NCBI GenBank assembly: GCA_002294185.1
Contig: DBFD01000041.1
Location: 11,308-68,168 of the forward strand
Reading direction: 5' to 3'
Length of the DNA: 56,861 nt
Origin: Paracoccus sp. UBA889
GTDB lineage: Bacteria; Pseudomonadota; Alphaproteobacteria; Rhodobacterales; Rhodobacteraceae
The notes under the pieces are model-generated. The model was not told where the DNA came from, did no database searches, and saw nothing but the letters and a program-made list of their open reading frames with translations. Positions within the stretch are counted from its first letter, which is position 1; every line of letters begins with the position of its first letter. Below, piece after piece: positions 1 through 9,294 of this stretch. The translations under genes were made by a program, and so were the position numbers.

Positions 1-405
1 GCCACCGACCAGGCCACTTTCGATCTGCTGCACGAGGTCGTCAGGACGCTGGGCAAGACCGCCGCCAGCGCCGAGGATTTTCCCGCCTTCATCGTCAACC
101 GCATCCTGATGCCGATGATCAACGAGGCGGTCTATACGCTGTACGAGGGGGTGGGATCGGTCAAATCCATCGACGAATCGATGAAACTGGGCGCGAACCA
201 TCCGATGGGACCGCTGGAACTGGCCGATTTCATCGGGCTGGATACCTGCCTTGCGATCATGAATGTGCTGCATGACGGGCTGGCCGACACGAAATACCGT
301 CCCTGCCCTCTGCTGACGAAATATGTCGAGGCCGGCTGGCTGGGCCGCAAGACCGGCCGCGGCTTTTACGACTATCGCGGCGAAACGCCCGTTCCGACAC
401 GCTGA
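1..405 (+). CDS. 3-hydroxybutyryl/3-hydroxyacyl-CoA dehydrogenase, C-terminal part
   Basis: The reading frame is open from the first base, so the N-terminal Rossmann domain lies outside the window; 134 residues are visible. They match the helical C-terminal domain of the NAD-dependent 3-hydroxyacyl-CoA dehydrogenase family (PaaH/HbdA type), which oxidises 3-hydroxybutyryl-CoA. Diagnostic pieces are FIVNRIL near residue 30, the [18 protein letters not shown] stretch with the conserved Asn-His-Pro, and the C-terminal [13 protein letters not shown]. In a full-length protein of about 290 residues this is the dimerisation and substrate-binding half. An 81-base gap separates it from choX on the same strand, and I see no convincing terminator there. 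Confidence 0.93.
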   Translation, partial: ATDQATFDLLHEVVRTLGKTAASAEDFPAFIVNRILMPMINEAVYTLYEGVGSVKSIDESMKLGANHPMGPLELADFIGLDTCLAIMNVLHDGLADTKYRPCPLLTKYVEAGWLGRKTGRGFYDYRGETPVPTR

Positions 406-486
406 GCGTCGTTTCCTGACGCGCAAGAAGTCTCGGCTGACGCTGGACTGCGCAGACAATCAGAAACCTGACAGGAAGGCAAACCC

Positions 487-1428
487 ATGACGATTCCGAA
501 GACAACCACCCTCGCGCTGCTGCTGGCGGCCGTGGCCACGCCTGTTCTGGCCGACGACCCCGCGACCTGCAAGACGGTGCGCTATTCCGATCCCGGCTGG
601 ACCGACATTACCGCCACCAACGGCGTCGCGGCGGTGCTGCTGGAGGCATTGGGCTATACGCCCAAGATCGCCACGCTGTCGGTGCCGGTTGGCTATGAGG
701 CGCTGAAGAACGGCGACACCGACCTGTTCCTGGGCAACTGGATGCCCGCGCAGCAGAAATTCCGCGACGATCTGGACCAGACCGGCCAGATCGAGGAACT
801 GGCCCGGAACCTCGAAGGCGCCAAGTTCACCCTGGCGGTGAACAAGCCCGGCGCCGCCGCCGGCGTAAAGGATTTTGCCGATCTCGATGCCCGCAAGGAC
901 GAATTCGACGGCAAGATCTATGGCATCGAGCCCGGTGCGCCGGCGAACCAGTCGATCCAGGCGATGATTGACGCCGACGCATTCGGGCTGGGCGACTGGA
1001 CGCTGGTCGAATCGGGCGAACAGGCCATGCTGGCTCAGGTCGGCCGCAACGAGAATGCGGGCAAGCCCACGGTCTTCCTGGCCTGGGCGCCCCATCCGAT
1101 GAACGAGGCCATCGACATCACCTACCTGTCGGGCGGAGACGAACAATTCGGACCGGATTTCGGGGGCGCCACGGTGCACACGCTGGCCCGCTCCGAATGG
1201 GTCGAAGCCTGCCCCAACGCCGCAAAACTGTTCAGCCAGCTTGTCTTCGACGTGCCGATGGAAAATGTCCTGATGGGCAAGATCCTGAACGACGGGATGG
1301 ATGGCCGGCAGGCCGCGAAGGAATGGATCGCCGCCAATCCCGACGTCGCGGCGACATGGCTGGACGGCGTGACCACGCTGGATGGTCAGCCCGGCGACAA
1401 GGCGGTCATGGCTGCGGTGAGCAAGTGA
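487..1428 (+). CDS. choX: choline/glycine-betaine ABC transporter substrate-binding protein
   Basis: This is a 313-residue periplasmic binding protein with an Ala-Asp-Asp signal-peptidase I site near residue 23. It belongs to the OpuAC/ProX family, which captures quaternary amines in an aromatic cage, and resembles ChoX of rhizobia. Family wording includes DLFLGNWMPAQ, IYGIEPGAPANQ and FLAWAPHPMN, the last in the position of the ligand-binding Trp region. AGGAAGG lies upstream of the ATG. Its partners ChoW (permease) and ChoV (ATPase), usually next to choX, are not here; betC follows with a 4-base overlap. The protein must therefore borrow a permease encoded elsewhere or act with a distant choWV. 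Confidence 0.9.
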   Translation: MTIPKTTTLALLLAAVATPVLADDPATCKTVRYSDPGWTDITATNGVAAVLLEALGYTPKIATLSVPVGYEALKNGDTDLFLGNWMPAQQKFRDDLDQTGQIEELARNLEGAKFTLAVNKPGAAAGVKDFADLDARKDEFDGKIYGIEPGAPANQSIQAMIDADAFGLGDWTLVESGEQAMLAQVGRNENAGKPTVFLAWAPHPMNEAIDITYLSGGDEQFGPDFGGATVHTLARSEWVEACPNAAKLFSQLVFDVPMENVLMGKILNDGMDGRQAAKEWIAANPDVAATWLDGVTTLDGQPGDKAVMAAVSK

Positions 1429-2918
1429 AGCCCAATATCCTGATCCTGATGGCGGATCAGCTGTCGGGGGTGTTTTTCCCCGACGGCCCCGCCGATTTCC
1501 TGCATACGCCTCACCTGCGCCGGCTGGCCGACAGATCAACCCGGTTTGCCAATGCCTATACGGGCAGCCCGCTTTGCGCGCCGGGGCGGGCCAGCTTCAT
1601 GTCCGGCCAGTTGCCCCGCCGCACGCGGGTCTACGACAATGCGGCCGAATTCGCCTCGGACATTCCGACCTATGCCCATCATCTGCGGCGGGCGGGCTAT
1701 CAGACCTGCCTGTCGGGCAAGATGCATTTCGTCGGGCCCGACCAGATGCACGGGTTCGAGGAACGGCTGACCACCGACATCTACCCGGCCGATTTCGGCT
1801 GGACGCCGGATTACCGCAAGCCGGGCGAGCGGATCGATTGGTGGTATCACAATCTGGGCTCGGTCACCGGCGCGGGCGTGGCCGAGATCACCAACCAGTA
1901 CGAATATGACGACGAGGTCGCCTATAATGCCTGCCGCAAGCTTTACGACCTGTCGCGCGGGCAGGATGACCGGCCGTGGTGTCTGACCGTCAGCTTCACC
2001 CACCCGCATGACCCCTATGTCGCACGGCGCAAATACTGGGATCTCTATGACGGGGCGCCGGAACTGGCCGCGCCAGAGGCCATCGCCTATCAGGATCAGG
2101 ACGCGCATTCACAGCGATTGATGGATGCCTGCGACTGGCGAGAATTCGACATCACCGATCGCGACATCCGCCGCGCGCGCCAGGGTTATTTCGCCAATAT
2201 CAGCTATATCGACGACAAGATCGGCGAGGTTCTGGACGTGCTGGAACGCACGCGACAGGAGGCGATCATCCTGTTCCTGTCCGATCATGGCGACATGCTG
2301 GGCGAACGCGGGCTGTGGTTCAAGATGAGCTTTTACGAAGGCTCGGCGCGCGTTCCGCTGATGATCGCGGCGCCGTCGATGCAGCCGGGGCGTGTGGATC
2401 GCCCGGTCAGCACCATCGACGTGCTGCCGACTCTTTGCGATCTGGCAGGACTGCCGATGGACGAGATCGCGCCCTGGACCGATGGCGAATCGCTGGCCGA
2501 TGGCGGCGCGTCGCGCAACCCGGTGCCGATCGAATACGCGGCCGAGGGCAGTATAACCCCGCTGGTCGCGATCCGCGACGGCGGCTGGAAATACACCGCC
2601 TGCAAGGCCGATCCCGAACAATTGTTCGATCTGCAGACCGATCCGGACGAGCGCGTCAATCTGGCGGGCGATCCGGCCCATGCCGCAACCTTGCAGCACT
2701 TGCGGGCGATGGCGCGGGATCGCTGGGATCTGGATGCCTATGATTCCGAGGTTCGGCAAAGTCAGGCACGACGCTGGATCGTCTATGAGGCCCTGCGCAA
2801 CGGCGCGTATTATCCGTGGGACTACCAGCCGCTGATGCAGGCCTCCGAACGATACATGCGCAACCACATGGATCTGAACGTGCTGGAAGAGAACAAGCGT
2901 TTTCCGCGCGGCGAGTGA
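1425..2918 (+). CDS. betC: choline-sulfatase
   Basis: This enzyme hydrolyses choline-O-sulfate to choline and sulfate and feeds the glycine-betaine pathway. The 497-residue product starts with GTG at 1425, overlapping the choX stop by four bases; an in-frame extension upstream is only the shadow of choX. The sulfatase signature C-A-P-G-R at residues 51-55 supplies Cys51, the residue converted to formylglycine. N4, D11 and Q12 near the start, and the later SDHGDMLGE segment, are family metal-site regions. The choline-sulfatase C-terminal domain is present, ending in YLRNHMDL-like wording (here YMRNHMDL). Tight coupling to choX suggests co-expression of choline uptake and choline-sulfate use. 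Confidence 0.95.
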   Translation: MKPNILILMADQLSGVFFPDGPADFLHTPHLRRLADRSTRFANAYTGSPLCAPGRASFMSGQLPRRTRVYDNAAEFASDIPTYAHHLRRAGYQTCLSGKMHFVGPDQMHGFEERLTTDIYPADFGWTPDYRKPGERIDWWYHNLGSVTGAGVAEITNQYEYDDEVAYNACRKLYDLSRGQDDRPWCLTVSFTHPHDPYVARRKYWDLYDGAPELAAPEAIAYQDQDAHSQRLMDACDWREFDITDRDIRRARQGYFANISYIDDKIGEVLDVLERTRQEAIILFLSDHGDMLGERGLWFKMSFYEGSARVPLMIAAPSMQPGRVDRPVSTIDVLPTLCDLAGLPMDEIAPWTDGESLADGGASRNPVPIEYAAEGSITPLVAIRDGGWKYTACKADPEQLFDLQTDPDERVNLAGDPAHAATLQHLRAMARDRWDLDAYDSEVRQSQARRWIVYEALRNGAYYPWDYQPLMQASERYMRNHMDLNVLEENKRFPRGE

Positions 2919-2951
2919 TCCACCGATCCGCGCAGGCGCTGTCGGCGATCA

Positions 2952-2972
2952 GGGGCCGGACGTCCCGGCCCC
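2952..2972. terminator. GC-rich hairpin between convergent betC and DUF2852 genes
   Basis: GGGGCCGG (2952-2959) and CCGGCCCC (2965-2972) form a perfect 8-bp stem around a 5-base loop. It sits between the betC stop and the stop of the opposing DUF2852 gene. Neither strand has a T-run after it, so it is at best a weak or Rho-assisted terminator. Confidence 0.4.
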
Positions 2973-2987
2973 CGACCTCACGCGGGA

Positions 2988-3398
2988 TCATTCCTCCGTC
3001 TTCGGACGGCGCTGTTGCATGAACTGATCGAATTCGGCCTTGTCCTTGGCCTCCCGCAGCTTTTGCAGGAAATCCATGAACTCTCCATGCTCTTCCTCCA
3101 GCCGCTTCAGCGTTTCTTCGCGATAGGCGTCGAAAGCCGAATTTCCGGTGGGGGCCGCGTAGTGGCGCGGGCGATAGCCGCGATGGCTGCGTTGACTGCA
3201 TCCGAACATGCGTTTGCTCCAGATCATGTAGACGAGGATAGCCAGCCCGATCGGCCAGAAGGCAACGAAGCCCAGGATCATGGCGACGATCCAGGCCACG
3301 CGGCCGCGTTCATCCAGCCAGTCGCGACCTCGTCGCAAGAGACCGGGGCCACGCTGCGCCATCGAATAGGCGGTGATTTGCGGTGATGCGCTCTGCAT
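2988..3398 (-). CDS. DUF2852 domain membrane protein
   Basis: This is a 136-residue protein with one clear membrane segment (VAWIVAMILGFVAFWPIG, about residues 35-60), followed by the short basic stretch MFGC and a charged C-terminal helix carrying FDAYREETLKRLEEE. That layout matches the DUF2852 family of alphaproteobacterial inner-membrane proteins, whose function is unknown. GGAGGG precedes the ATG. The TetR gene lies 85 bases upstream on the same strand, and the gap holds a 25-bp dyad (3414-3438), so TetR control is plausible. Function cannot be assigned. Confidence 0.85.
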   Translation of the reverse strand: MQSASPQITAYSMAQRGPGLLRRGRDWLDERGRVAWIVAMILGFVAFWPIGLAILVYMIWSKRMFGCSQRSHRGYRPRHYAAPTGNSAFDAYREETLKRLEEEHGEFMDFLQKLREAKDKAEFDQFMQQRRPKTEE

Positions 3399-3413
3399 CT
3401 TTGTGATCCCTCC

Positions 3414-3438
3414 ATGTTAATGTTAATCACATTTACAT
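3414..3438. promoter_or_regulatory. Candidate TetR-type operator upstream of the DUF2852 gene
   Basis: ATGTTAATG (3414-3422) and CATTTACAT (3430-3438) match as an inverted repeat at 8 of 9 positions around a 7-base spacer. It is strikingly A+T-rich for this genome and starts 16 bases before the DUF2852 start codon, immediately downstream of a TetR-family gene. Size and symmetry suit a TetR dimer site; the binding itself is inferred. Confidence 0.5.
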
Positions 3439-3483
3439 AGATGGGCGCGAAACCCGCGGCGTCAAGAGAGGCCTGGGGAAAAA

Positions 3484-4098
3484 TCACTCGGGGATCAGGC
3501 CCAGCCCGCGCAGATAGATGATGACGCCACTTTCCAGCATCGCCGAAGGCTCGACCGGGCTGCGTCCGCCGGGCTTGCCGCGCGAGAACAGTTCGACCAC
3601 GCCGTGGCTCATCGCCCAGATATGGTTCGCCACCATCCGCGCGGGCGGGCGGCGATCTTCGGGCAGACGCTCGGCCAGCGTGCCGGCGGCGCGCAGCAGC
3701 ACCCCCTGCGCCCGTTCGGACGCCTTGGCCAGATCGGCATTGCCGGCAATCGAGATGCCGGATTCGAACATCGCCATGTAATAGCCGGGCCGATCGGCCG
3801 CGAAATCCAGATAGGCCTGACCCATGCGCAGAAACGCGGTCAGCGCCTTGGGCCGGCCTTCGTCGAAAGCGGCCTCCAGCCGGCCGGCGAATTCGACGAA
3901 ACCCTGCCGCGCGACCTCTTCCAGCAGATCTTCGCGGCCCTTGAAATGCCGATAGGGGGCGGCCGGCGAAACACCGGCGCGGCGCGCAGCCTCGGTCAGG
4001 GCAAAGGCCTGCGGTCCCAATTCCTCGATCAGGGCGGCGGTGGCCTCGACCAGGGCCTGACGCAGATTGCCGTGGTGATAGGTTTTGCGGTCGGCCAC
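3484..4098 (-). CDS. TetR/AcrR family transcriptional regulator
   Basis: This is a 204-residue regulator. An N-terminal helix-turn-helix (about residues 14-60; AARRAGVSPAAPYRHF is the recognition region) is followed by an all-helical ligand and dimer domain of the WHG/TetR_C type with YLDFAADRPGYYMAMF. It starts with GTG. The effector is unknown. The downstream gene on the same strand encodes a DUF2852 membrane protein and the gap between them carries a dyad, so this repressor probably controls its neighbour. Upstream, ptsH ends nine bases before its start, so it may partly be read through from the PTS operon. Confidence 0.88.
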   Translation of the reverse strand: MADRKTYHHGNLRQALVEATAALIEELGPQAFALTEAARRAGVSPAAPYRHFKGREDLLEEVARQGFVEFAGRLEAAFDEGRPKALTAFLRMGQAYLDFAADRPGYYMAMFESGISIAGNADLAKASERAQGVLLRAAGTLAERLPEDRRPPARMVANHIWAMSHGVVELFSRGKPGGRSPVEPSAMLESGVIIYLRGLGLIPE

Positions 4099-4107
4099 GG
4101 CTGCGGC

Positions 4108-4386
4108 CTACATGCCTTCGCCGAAATAATCGCCGATCAGCGCCTCAAGCGCATCGGCCAGCGCCGCCGCCTCCGGTCCCGAGGTGGTCACGGTGATGCG
4201 GCTTCCGCGCGGCGCGGTCAGCATCAGCAGTCCCATGATCGAATCACCGGCCACGCAAATCCCGTCCTTTTCGACCTGCGCCTGCGCATCGAAACGTTCG
4301 ACCACATCGACGAATTTCGCGCTGGCCCGCGCATGAAGGCCCTTTTCGTTGATGATCGACAATTCCCGCGTGACCTTGCCGCTCAT
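4108..4386 (-). CDS. ptsH: HPr phosphocarrier protein
   Basis: This is a 92-residue HPr-like protein. His18 in GLHARAS is the site phosphorylated by enzyme I. Ser49 in GDSIMGLLML is the regulatory serine that HPr kinase, encoded in the same cluster, would phosphorylate. No sugar-specific EIIB or EIIC genes are here, so this is a regulatory PTS typical of alphaproteobacteria, not a sugar importer. Its ATG overlaps the EIIA stop by four bases, indicating translational coupling. It is the last PTS gene of the block read from hprK. Confidence 0.95.
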   Translation of the reverse strand: MSGKVTRELSIINEKGLHARASAKFVDVVERFDAQAQVEKDGICVAGDSIMGLLMLTAPRGSRITVTTSGPEAAALADALEALIGDYFGEGM

Positions 4387-4793
4387 CGGGTCCCCAGGGC
4401 GGCTTCCAGCGGCACGGTGTAGGAATTGATGTATTTGCGTCCGGCCTCCTTGGCAAAGGCCACCGCATCCCTGACCGGCAGGTGGCGGGTCTTGGCCAGC
4501 TTGACCAGCATCGGCAGATTGGCGCCGTAAAGGATCGTGCGGTCATGCACCGCGCAGGCCGGCAGAGACAGGTTCGAGGGCGACCCGCCGAAAAGATCGG
4601 TCACCACCACCACCCCGTTGCCGTCATCGACCGCGTCGGCGGCCTGCCGGATTTCGGTCATCTTGGCGCCACGATCGTGATTATCCTCGATCGCGACCGC
4701 CGCGATTCCCGTCTGCGGCCCGACCACATGTTCGACGGCGGACAGATATTCCCGCGCCAACCCGCCATGCGCCACGATGACAATACCGATCAA
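4383..4793 (-). CDS. PTS EIIA component, mannose family
   Basis: This 136-residue cytoplasmic protein has the EIIA-Man fold. His9 in VIVAHGG is the phospho-acceptor from HPr. The [12 protein letters not shown] stretch near residue 67 is the family signature. In alphaproteobacteria this EIIA acts as the end point of a regulatory phosphorelay and has no dedicated membrane EIIC. It overlaps rapZ upstream and ptsH downstream by four bases each, so the three are almost certainly one transcript. Partner proteins controlled by its phosphorylation state cannot be seen in the window. Confidence 0.93.
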   Translation of the reverse strand: MIGIVIVAHGGLAREYLSAVEHVVGPQTGIAAVAIEDNHDRGAKMTEIRQAADAVDDGNGVVVVTDLFGGSPSNLSLPACAVHDRTILYGANLPMLVKLAKTRHLPVRDAVAFAKEAGRKYINSYTVPLEAALGTR

Positions 4794-5785
4794 CGCAACC
4801 TACCAAATTCTGCTGCCTGCGTCTCTGCTTCGCCGGTCGCGGCCTGACGGCCAAGCTCGGCGGCGGAGAGAGACGTCGGGTTGCGGCGTTCCAGTTCCCT
4901 GTGTCTTATTGACACCGGCCAACCGGCCTCTGCAAGCGCAAGCGCCATCAATTCAGCCATTGTGACGGAACGATGTTTCCCTCCGGTGCATCCGAAACCC
5001 ACCGCCAGGTGCGTCTTGCCTTCTTCTATATGTGCCGGAAGCAGAAACAGGATCAACTCGCGCACGCGCTGGAAGAACTCTGCGAATCGCTCGTCGTCCC
5101 GGACGAAATCCTGCACCTGACGGTCCAGACCCGTCAACGCGCGCAGTTCCGGCTGCCAATGCGGATTGGACAAGAACCGGCAATCGAACATCATGTCCAC
5201 GCCGCGCGGCACGCCGCGCTTGTAGCTGAAGGAATGCAGCGACACGCTGAGCCGCCGCCCCTGCCGCACATCGAACCAGCGGGTCAGTTCGGCCTTCAGG
5301 TCATGGGGAGACAATTCCGAGGTATCGACCAGGACATCGGCCCGCGCCCGGATCGGCTGCAACAGATCGACCTCGGCCGTGACCCCGCCCAGCGGCGCGC
5401 TGTCCGGCGTCAGCGGATGGCGGCGGCGGGTTTCGTTATAGCGGCGCACCAGCACGTCGGGGTCGCAATCCAGATAGAGAACCTCGGGCGCATAGCGCGG
5501 ATCGCGGGTCAGCCGGTCGATCAGTTCGATCACGTTGGCCGATGAGAAATCGCGATTTCGGACATCCAGCCCCAGGGCCAGAGGTTCGGGCCGGCTGGGA
5601 CCGTCAAGCAGACGCGGGATCAGCGACAGCGGCAGGTTGTCGATCGCCTCGAAGCCCATATCCTCAAGCGCGTTGATCGCGGTCGAGCGACCGGCCCCGG
5701 ACGGACCGGTCACCAGAACCAGCCTCTGCGCGTCGGCTGTCCGGGGGCCGTCGCGGTCTTCCGCCAGATCGAGATCCTCAGCCAT
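4790..5785 (-). CDS. rapZ: RNase adapter / nucleotide-binding protein RapZ
   Basis: This 331-residue protein is homologous to RapZ (YvcJ), which in enterobacteria delivers small RNAs to RNase E and senses glucosamine-6-phosphate; YvcJ proteins hydrolyse nucleotides. The N-terminal P-loop is GPSGAGRST (27-35), with Arg in place of the usual Walker lysine. The C-terminal domain keeps the sugar-phosphate region with [13 protein letters not shown]. Its length is somewhat above the enterobacterial 284 residues because of N- and C-terminal extensions. It sits between hprK (27-base gap) and EIIA (4-base overlap). Confidence 0.93.
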   Translation of the reverse strand: MAEDLDLAEDRDGPRTADAQRLVLVTGPSGAGRSTAINALEDMGFEAIDNLPLSLIPRLLDGPSRPEPLALGLDVRNRDFSSANVIELIDRLTRDPRYAPEVLYLDCDPDVLVRRYNETRRRHPLTPDSAPLGGVTAEVDLLQPIRARADVLVDTSELSPHDLKAELTRWFDVRQGRRLSVSLHSFSYKRGVPRGVDMMFDCRFLSNPHWQPELRALTGLDRQVQDFVRDDERFAEFFQRVRELILFLLPAHIEEGKTHLAVGFGCTGGKHRSVTMAELMALALAEAGWPVSIRHRELERRNPTSLSAAELGRQAATGEAETQAAEFGRLR

Positions 5786-5812
5786 CGGGTGTCAGACTTC
5801 CTTTCCGTCGCG

Positions 5813-6226
5813 TCATTGCCGCCGTCCGAACAGCAGATACTGCCGCAATGCAGCATAAAGATGCGATCGATAGGGCCCCGGCACAAGTGGCAAGGCCCTG
5901 CCAAGCAGCGGATAGGTCGTGCAGTCTGGCAAGCGTGCCACGCCCTCCTGCGCCAGATCGACGACCAGCGACAGCCGGACGGGACCATGCGGCGGGGCCG
6001 CCAGCAGCCCCACGCCGCGTGCCTCGATCGTGCCGACCAGCGCGGCGGGGCAACTTGCCACGACATCATCCCCCTGCGCCGTCAGATCGGTCCGGTCGTC
6101 GGCCACCAGTCGCGCTCCGACGGCCATCAGTTGCAGCGCCAGCGTGGATTTTCCGCTGCCGGACGGCCCCAGGATCAGCAGCCCCCGCCCTCTCAGGGCC
6201 ACGGTCGTGGCGTGCATCTGCGTCAT
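5813..6226 (-). CDS. hprK: HPr kinase/phosphorylase, short alphaproteobacterial form
   Basis: This 137-residue protein corresponds to only the C-terminal catalytic domain of HprK, the form usual in alphaproteobacteria. It has the P-loop GPSGSGKST at residues 20-28 and the DDRTDL segment. It phosphorylates the regulatory serine of HPr and removes it again. I chose ATG at 6226 because GAGGAG sits eight bases before it; an in-frame GTG at 6235 overlaps that ribosome-binding site. It heads the block hprK-rapZ-EIIA-ptsH and is divergent from pckA. The sensor pair chvG-chvI, often found upstream of it, is missing here. Confidence 0.92.
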   Translation of the reverse strand: MTQMHATTVALRGRGLLILGPSGSGKSTLALQLMAVGARLVADDRTDLTAQGDDVVASCPAALVGTIEARGVGLLAAPPHGPVRLSLVVDLAQEGVARLPDCTTYPLLGRALPLVPGPYRSHLYAALRQYLLFGRRQ

Positions 6227-6318
6227 TCGAATCACTCCTCTCCGTCATTCTGGCTCGGAAAGGGTTAATTTTCCGTCCCCGGTCCTGCATATTCTGCATT
6301 GTTGGCGATAACATTTTG

Positions 6319-6341
6319 CGTTTGCGCTAACCGTTTGCGCT
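6319..6341. promoter_or_regulatory. CGTTTGCGCT direct repeat upstream of pckA
   Basis: The ten bases CGTTTGCGCT occur at 6319-6328 and again at 6332-6341, with 13 bases start to start. The first copy continues into TTTGCGCTAA, a partly palindromic GCGC-centred site of the kind bound by LacI-family regulators of central carbon genes. The pair lies just upstream of the likely pckA promoter and within the shared pckA-hprK control region. Confidence 0.4.
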
Positions 6342-6347
6342 CGCGTC

Positions 6348-6375
6348 TTTTCCGCTTTCGACCGCGTGCTATAGC
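6348..6375 (+). promoter_or_regulatory. Possible pckA promoter
   Basis: TTTTCC (6348-6353), 16 bases, then TATAGC (6370-6375). The -35 match is poor and the -10 match fair. The direct repeat at 6319-6341 lies right behind the -35, an activator-like position. The predicted leader would be about 50 bases. Confidence 0.3.
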
Positions 6376-6433
6376 CGGTCAGAACGGCGTCACGAAAGCG
6401 TCGCGGATCAAGGAAAAGCAGGAGCGTCCAAAG

Positions 6434-8029
<1,596 letters not shown>

Positions 8030-8083
8030 TCCGAACGGCGCCCGGCACCGATCCATCCGCGGCAGAAGCGGGCAGAAGCCGGA

Positions 8084-8107
8084 CCCCGCGCCTTCGCGCG
8101 GGGTTTT
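8084..8107 (+). terminator. Rho-independent terminator of pckA
   Basis: CCCCGCGC (8084-8091) pairs with GCGCGGGG (8096-8103) in an 8-bp stem with a CTTC loop, followed directly by TTTT. It lies 55 bases after the pckA stop. Confidence 0.85.
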
Positions 8108-8249
8108 CGCAGCGCGCCGGGCGGCCCGCTTCTGCCCGCGCGGCTGACGGATCTTCCGGATCCGCCCCGGAAATCCGTTCCCGCCACCGGCACCGAAGCC
8201 CGGTTCGGATCGCGATCCAGCAATCGCCGGTTCGCAAGCGCCGGCGCCG

Positions 8250-9176
8250 TCAGACCCCCAGACACCAGCGCATGATCGCCTTCTGCGCGTGCAGCCGGTT
8301 TTCGGCCTCGTCCCAGATCACCGAATGCGGCCCGTCCATGACGGCGCTCGTCACCTCGTCTTCGCGATGGGCAGGCAGGCAATGCATGAACAGCGAATCG
8401 GGTTTCGCCCGTGCCATCAGCGCCTCGTTCACCTGATAGCCGCGCAACTGGTTGTGACGCCGCTCTTTCGCCGATTGCGGATCATGCATGCTGACCCAGG
8501 TATCGGCAAAGACGAGATCGGCCCCCTCGACCGCCTTCATCGGATCGCGTTCGATGCTGACCCCGACGCCCTGCGCGCGCGCAAAGGCCAGCGCCGCGTC
8601 ATCGGGATCCAGAGGCGGCGGTCCGGTGAAGGTGAAGTCGAAGCCGAACTGGCCGGCTGCATGGATCACGCTGGTGCAGACGTTGTTGCCATCGCCCACC
8701 CAGACCACCTTGCGTCCCGCGATGGGGCCGCGATGCTCCTCGAAGGTCATCACGTCGGACATGATCTGGCAGGGATGGGTGCGGTTCGTCAGCCCGTTGA
8801 TCACCGGCACATCGGCGTATTCGGCCATTTCCTGCAACGTGGCTTCCTCGAAGGTGCGGATCATGATCAGATCGACATAGCGCGACAGCACCCGGGCGGT
8901 ATCCGCGATGGTCTCGCCATGACCAAGCTGCATTTCCGAGCCCGACAGCACCATCGTCTGCCCGCCCATCTGCCGCGCGCCGATGTCAAAGCTGACGCGG
9001 GTCCGGGTCGAGGGCTTTTCGAAGATCAGCGCCACCATCCGGCCGGCCAGCGGCAGATCGTCGTCGGGCGTGCCCTTGGGACGGCCGCCCCTGGCGGTCT
9101 TCATGGCGATGGCCTGATCGATGATCGACCGCAGATCGCCCCTGGCGGTCGTGTTCAGGTCCAGAAAATGCGTCAT
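8250..9176 (-). CDS. argF: ornithine carbamoyltransferase
   Basis: This 308-residue enzyme joins carbamoyl phosphate and ornithine to form citrulline in arginine biosynthesis. The carbamoyl-phosphate motif STRTR is at 56-60. HPCQ and the ornithine-side HCLPAHR are also intact. It is the third gene of a minus-strand group argD, GNAT, argF. The 118 bases before its ATG carry a palindromic intergenic repeat (9230-9290), which could fold in the mRNA between the GNAT and argF genes and separate their expression. Confidence 0.96.
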   Translation of the reverse strand: MTHFLDLNTTARGDLRSIIDQAIAMKTARGGRPKGTPDDDLPLAGRMVALIFEKPSTRTRVSFDIGARQMGGQTMVLSGSEMQLGHGETIADTARVLSRYVDLIMIRTFEEATLQEMAEYADVPVINGLTNRTHPCQIMSDVMTFEEHRGPIAGRKVVWVGDGNNVCTSVIHAAGQFGFDFTFTGPPPLDPDDAALAFARAQGVGVSIERDPMKAVEGADLVFADTWVSMHDPQSAKERRHNQLRGYQVNEALMARAKPDSLFMHCLPAHREDEVTSAVMDGPHSVIWDEAENRLHAQKAIMRWCLGV

Positions 9177-9229
9177 CGTGAACTCTTTCGGATTTGGGCC
9201 AGCAAGCCCGCTTGCGAGGGCGGGGTCAA

Positions 9230-9290
9230 GGGGGCGCCGCCCCCGCCGCGCGGGCGCGCGGCCCCCCGGGGTATTGGGGCAACGAAGAAA
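9230..9290. repeat. Palindromic intergenic repeat, copy A
   Basis: Two hairpins sit in tandem: GGGGGCG/CGCCCCC (9230-9236, 9238-9244) and GCCGCGC/GCGCGGC (945-51 and 56-62 of the 9200s) around a GGGC loop. A tail CCGGGGTATTGGGGCAACGA follows. A second copy is at 44973-45025. This kind of hairpin plus CCCCSGGRTATTTGG-like tail is common between genes in Rhodobacterales. Copy A lies between the GNAT stop and the argF start. Confidence 0.65.
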
Positions 9291-9294
9291 CCCC

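Noticed and set aside
5813-6226. Truncated hprK
   Set aside because: The short, catalytic-domain-only form is the normal alphaproteobacterial version.
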